Assembly: GCA_036939975.1 (NCBI GenBank)
Contig: JALLPB010001689.1
Span: 1 to 11,428, forward strand
Length of the DNA: 11,428 nucleotides
Origin: Cyclostephanos tholiformis
Lineage: Eukaryota; Bacillariophyta; Thalassiosirophyceae; Thalassiosirales; Thalassiosiraceae
Direction: 5' to 3'
Shown here piece after piece: positions 7,887-11,428 of the stretch. The translations under genes and the position numbers were made by a program. The notes beneath the pieces are model-generated. The model searched no databases and had not been told where the DNA came from. It was given only the letters and a program-made list of their open reading frames with translations. Each line of letters begins with the position of its first letter. The stretch's first letter is position 1.

Positions 7887-8198
7887 AAAAGTAATGGTGG
7901 AGAATTGATCGTACACCACATCGCTGATGTTGCTGACTATGATGAACCCGTTTGGTTTTCGAAGAAAGCTATCGCCAACATCTTTGCACTCAAGAATATA
8001 AAAAAACAGTACAAGGTTACTTACGACTCCGAGGAAGAGTCATTCCTGGTACATCGAGAGGGAACAAGGCTCCCAAATCTTCTGTTCAAAGAGCACTCAA
8101 ACGGCCTTGACTTCTTCGACCCAAGGACTGCAGATTTCACGTTCGTCGAAACGGTGGAATCAAACATGCAACTGTTCACAAAATGACAGGTTGCATGA
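7887..8198 (+). pseudogene. Protease C-terminus and pre-integrase region, element B
   Basis: This is the same frame as the previous segment, with no initiator; translation would need readthrough. Recognisable family stretches are DYDEPVWFSKKAI, KKQYKVTYDSEEESF, FFDPR and FTFVETVE. Two TGAs close together end it (8184-8186 and 8196-8198). The first replaces what is usually Arg and the second probably Gly. Confidence 0.8.
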
Positions 8199-9077
8199 GC
8201 TGACAAGGCGCGCAGTCTCTATGCAAGTCTGGGATTCCCATCCCGACAAGACTTCTTATGGATCTTGAGATTCAATCAAATAAAAGACTGTCCTGTGACA
8301 GTGGACGATGCCATGGTGGCATACAAAATCTGGGGACCTAGCATAGCAGCCCTAAAAGAGAAAACAGTCCATAAACAACCAGAACCTGTCAAGTTTGACA
8401 CTGTGTCTATTCCGAAAGAGATTAGAGAGCTTCACAAAGAGGTGACACTCACGATAGATATCTTCTTCGTCAACTCTATCCCTTTCTTCATCACACTGAG
8501 TAGAGCCATCTACTTTACTACGGTGACACATCTACCCGACCGAAGTTTGGGTGAAATATTTAAGGCGCTCAAGGGTATATTCTATTATTACCTGCAGCGA
8601 GATTTCTGTGTGACGTTCATCACGGGAGATGGGGAATTTGCCTCCCTAGAACAGTTTATGAATCTGTTAATGGGAGGGCCTCGGCTCAACCTAACAAGCG
8701 CGAACAAACACGAGCCATTTATCAAGCGTCGTATTCATGTGGTGAAGGAGAGAGTACGATCCATTCGTCACTCCCTGCCTTTCCAAACCATTCCCAAAGT
8801 AATTCTGACGCACATGGTCTTTTATGCGGTCAAGCTTTTAAACTACTTCCCGGTGAAAGGGGGTGTTTCTGAAGTTTTTGGACCAAAGGCCATCATGTCT
8901 GGTGAAGTGCTAGACTTCAAAAAGTTTTCTCTTCCCTTCGGCTCCTATTGCCAAGTCCATGAGGAGAAACTCCCACGCAACAGCTTGGTTAACAGAACCC
9001 TCGGAGCAATATCCTTGGGTCCCAGCGGAAATGCCCAGGGCGGGCATAGATTTTTACCCTTAACACGAGTCGCCTGA
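8199..9077 (+). pseudogene. Integrase, element B, catalytic Glu replaced by Lys
   Basis: The integrase core has its first Asp in TIDIFFVN (8457-8459) and its second in TGDGEF (8628-8630). Lys occupies the third catalytic position (FIKRR, 8724-8726). The 32-codon offset from the second Asp equals that in element A, where the residue is Glu, so the alignment is secure. KERVRSIRHSLPF, FPVKGGVSE and SLPFGSYCQVHEE are family-typical and follow in order. The frame ends at TGA 9075-9077. The continuation is one base out of phase, so a frameshift lies between 9050 and 9074. The enzyme should be inactive. Confidence 0.87.
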
Positions 9078-11326
9078 TCACTCGTCGGTCGTGGGATGTG
9101 ATACCCATGCCAACATCTGTTGTGCAACGCATCAACTTCATTGGTAAAGATCAACCCCTTCAGGCTGTCTTTCTTGACTGGAATGGCAACCCTATTGGCG
9201 ATTTAGATGCCAACTACGACCCACCCCCGGAACAACAAGCTGACCTACCAGGTGAAGTGATTCCGGAGGTGGCCCCCGACCACACCGACATCACAGGAGT
9301 GGATATGGAGGACGTTACTGAACCTACAGACTTTCACGTTACTGAACCTACAGACTTTCATAACGATCCTACTAATGCTGTTGACATTCCAGGAGTGGAC
9401 ACACTACAGCAAACTATTGAGATTCAAGATCTCGATGTATCTTCGACACTGGAACCAACTCTAATAGAGCCAAGGCGATCTGGACGAGAGCGCAAAGCTA
9501 CGCAGAAGTATATCCCTAGCATGTCTGGCAAAGGTTATGCCTACACGCAATTGGGCCTGTCGTTCCTTCAAGACAAAAGATTCAGGTATTCAACTGACAT
9601 TGTTGCCATCGTCATGACCCAACTATCCCTTAAAGCAGCCCTAAAGCAATGGGGCGATGACGCCAAGATAGTGGTAGAGGCGGAAGCAAAGCAACTACAT
9701 TGGAGGAACTCCTTCAAGCCGGTCCATTGGACAGATCTCGCTCAGGATAAACGCAAGCAAATCCTCGAATCTCACGTCTTTGTGAAGAAGAAACGTTCAG
9801 GGGAGATAAAAGCGCGCAAGGTTGCAGGGGGCAACAAACAGCGAGATTTCATCACCAAAGAGAATGCCAGCTCCCCCACAGTAGCCACGGAATCAGTGAT
9901 TCTCACCTCGATGATTGATGCTCAGGAAAATCGAGATGTAGCCATCGTTGATATCCCAAACGCATTCATTCAAACAATTGTGGAAGATGACAAGGACAAG
10001 GTCATCATGAGGATTAGAGGACATATGGTAGATGTACTAACGAAGGTCGCTCCCAACGTGTACGCTCCATACGTGTCAATTGACAAGCAGGGGAGAAAAC
10101 AACTCCTGGTGGAATGCCTTAATGCGATCTATGGGACGATGGTTGCAAGTCTTCTATACTATCGTAAATTCACCAGGAGCCTAAAGAAAGAGGAATACAA
10201 AATGAACCCATACAATCCTTGCATGTGGAACAAGATAATTGACAAAAGTCAAATTACAATATGCTTCCACGTTGATGACTGTAAGATCTCGCATAAATTA
10301 GCAAAGGTTGTCGACGACGTGATCGACTGGTTGCGGCAAGACTATGAGAGCATATTCGCAGATGGCAGTGGAGCCATGATGGTGCATCAAGGAAAAGAGC
10401 ACAAGTACCTTGGCATGAACATGGACTACACCACCAAGGGGTTTACCCGCATTTCGATGGTTGAATATGTGAAAGACATATTGGTCTCCTGGGATAAAGC
10501 GTGTAAGGACATTGAGGTGGACGGGTTCATAACCAAATACAGGAAAACTAGTGGCAAACCAACTGCCACGCCTACCAACCTTTTCACAGTAGATGAGTCT
10601 TCTGTGAAATTGCCAGAAGCACAGAAAGCTTCCTTCCACACTGTTGTGGCTAAGGCATTATTCGTGGCCAAACAAGCTAGACCAGATATAGCCGTATCTA
10701 TTGCTTTCCTCACCACACGAGTACGTTGCCCAGATGTACAGGACTGGTCTAAGTTACGCCATCTTGTGGAGTACTTGCGAAGCACTGTCGACTTACCTCT
10801 CGTTTTAGGTACTACGAGTGGTGGCGTACTACATTGGTACGTGGACGCATCCTTTGCAGTCCATCCAAATATGAGAGGTCATAGCGGAGGCGCGTTGACA
10901 TTGGGACATGGTTTTCCAATCTCATCCTCCGGCAAGCAAAAGCTTAATACTCGAAGCTCAACCAAGAGCAAGTTGGTAGGAGTTGACGATCTGATGTCAT
11001 TGATCATCTGGACTCGTAACTTCTTGAAAGCACAAGGGTATATTGTTATCAATAATATCCTGCACCAGGATAACAGGAGTGCAATCCTGCTGGAGCGAAA
11101 TGGTAAGATGTCTAGTGGTAAGCATACCAAACACATCGCTGTTCGTTACTTCTTTGTCACGGATAGAATCAAGGCTGGAGAAATCAGTCCAAAATGGTGC
11201 CCCACTGGTGAAATGATCGCGGATTTCCATACAAAACCGCTACAGGGGGTCATGTTTTGAAAATTCAGGGACATGCTTATGGGAGTAGTACCCACAGTAA
11301 ATGAAAATGATCAACCGGCGCAGTGA
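9050..11326 (+). pseudogene. pol: Reverse transcriptase-RNase H part of Pol, element B
   Basis: One frame runs from about 9050 to TGA at 11258-11260. After a linker rich in Asp, Pro and Thr, and the sequence RRSGRERKA, the RT follows: KARKVAGGNKQRDF, first Asp in VDIPNAFIQT (9950-9952), and HVDD catalytic pair at 10274-10279. RNase H has Asp in YVDAS (10844-10846) and Asp in HQDN (11069-11071). The catalytic Glu of the STEAE-type motif is Lys (STKSK, 10970-10972). The TGA falls where relatives have Arg, and homologous codons (KFRDMLMGVVP) run on to TGA 11324-11326. RT residues look intact, RNase H does not. With no start codon, it could only be made as part of Gag-Pol. Confidence 0.88.
9314..9361 (+). 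repeat. 24-bp tandem duplication in the IN-RT linker
   Basis: Two adjacent 24-bp units (9314-9337 and 9338-9361) differ only at the last base and encode VTEPTDFH twice in frame. Probably replication slippage in a disordered linker. Confidence 0.9.
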
Positions 11327-11353
11327 TAATGGGATCACCGCACCGCAGGAGTG
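11327..11353 (+). other. 3' untranslated end with weak polypurine tract, element B
   Basis: The short segment between the last pol stop and the 3' LTR ends AGGAGTG (11347-11353), directly before TGTTGGG. It occupies the polypurine-tract position that primes plus-strand synthesis. The run is short and interrupted by T, so it is probably decayed. Confidence 0.45.
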
Positions 11354-11428
11354 TGTTGGGAGATGTACCTAACATGTTATGTGTACGTTTTATGTACGGA
11401 CTAGGACGGACAGGAAAATGGAAAGAGT
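11354..11428 (+). repeat. 3' LTR of element B, first 75 bp only
   Basis: It matches 5903-5977 without gaps, 63 of 75 identical, and starts TGTTGGGAGATGTACC. The rest lies beyond the window. Confidence 0.92.

Larger units (their letters stand above)
5903..11428 (+). mobile_element. Degenerate Ty1/copia LTR retrotransposon, element B (diatom CoDi-like)
   Basis: A 5' LTR starts TGTTGGGAG at 5903 and a second copy starts at 11354, cut by the window end. Between them lies a gag-pol in copia order: Gag with an RGG-rich start, CX2CX4HX4C knuckle, DNQST protease site, integrase, RT and RNase H. Two frameshifts, five in-frame TGA codons and two lost catalytic glutamates make it non-autonomous. Codon and CpG use are unlike element A. 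Diatom-type copia elements end with a similar KPLQG...FRKFR tail. A target-site duplication cannot be checked because the right flank is outside the window. Confidence 0.93.

Noticed and set aside
1..11428. Reassignment of UGA to a sense codon in this organism
   Set aside because: Trp is encoded by TGG throughout, and the 1,393-codon pol of element A contains no TGA. In-frame TGAs occur only at the gag end and in the decayed element.
1..11428. CRISPR array, bacterial operon or prokaryotic promoters
   Set aside because: There are no spaced direct repeats, no Shine-Dalgarno-led gene series, and all coding content is eukaryotic LTR-retrotransposon.

Overview
The window holds two Ty1/copia LTR retrotransposons lying head to head, with no recognisable host gene. 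The protein families match the copia-type elements that are abundant in diatoms and related stramenopile algae: one Gag has an RGG-rich start and a CX2CX4HX4C knuckle, one protease has a DNQST active site, and the other element's integrase core has SDQTG, LDNE and NPAER. A diatom-like nuclear genome is therefore the best guess. This rests on family resemblance recalled from knowledge, not on a database search.

Left part (1-~5870, minus strand): a GC- and CpG-rich copia element, called element A here. Reading from its 5' end there is a leader with a 13-bp inverted repeat, then a 65-codon ORF with a strong transmembrane segment (5677-5480). Eleven bases later comes gag (5468-4182, starting in GCCACCATG). 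A single in-frame TGA at 4184-4182 ends gag, and an uninterrupted pol frame of 1,393 codons then runs from 4181 off the left edge. Pol carries protease, integrase, reverse transcriptase and RNase H, with every catalytic acidic residue in place. It is the largest coding region in the window. It is easy to miss because it has no start codon of its own and its stop lies outside the window. The TGA is followed by CGG, the context of known viral UGA readthrough sites.

Middle (5678-6175): the two leaders face each other. Element A's putative LTR (about 5722-5872) and element B's 5' LTR (from 5903) are about 30 bp apart. Each leader contains a perfect inverted repeat whose downstream arm sits where a primer-binding site should be. 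I read this as possible Tf1-like self-priming of reverse transcription.

Right part (5903-11428, plus strand): element B, an older copia element with lower CpG. Its gag-pol (6176-11326) is broken by two frameshifts and five in-frame TGA codons. Two catalytic glutamates, one in integrase and one in RNase H, have become lysine. The first 75 bp of the 3' LTR (11354-11428) differ from the 5' LTR at 12 positions. RT is intact, but the element as a whole looks dead and shaped partly by CpG deamination.
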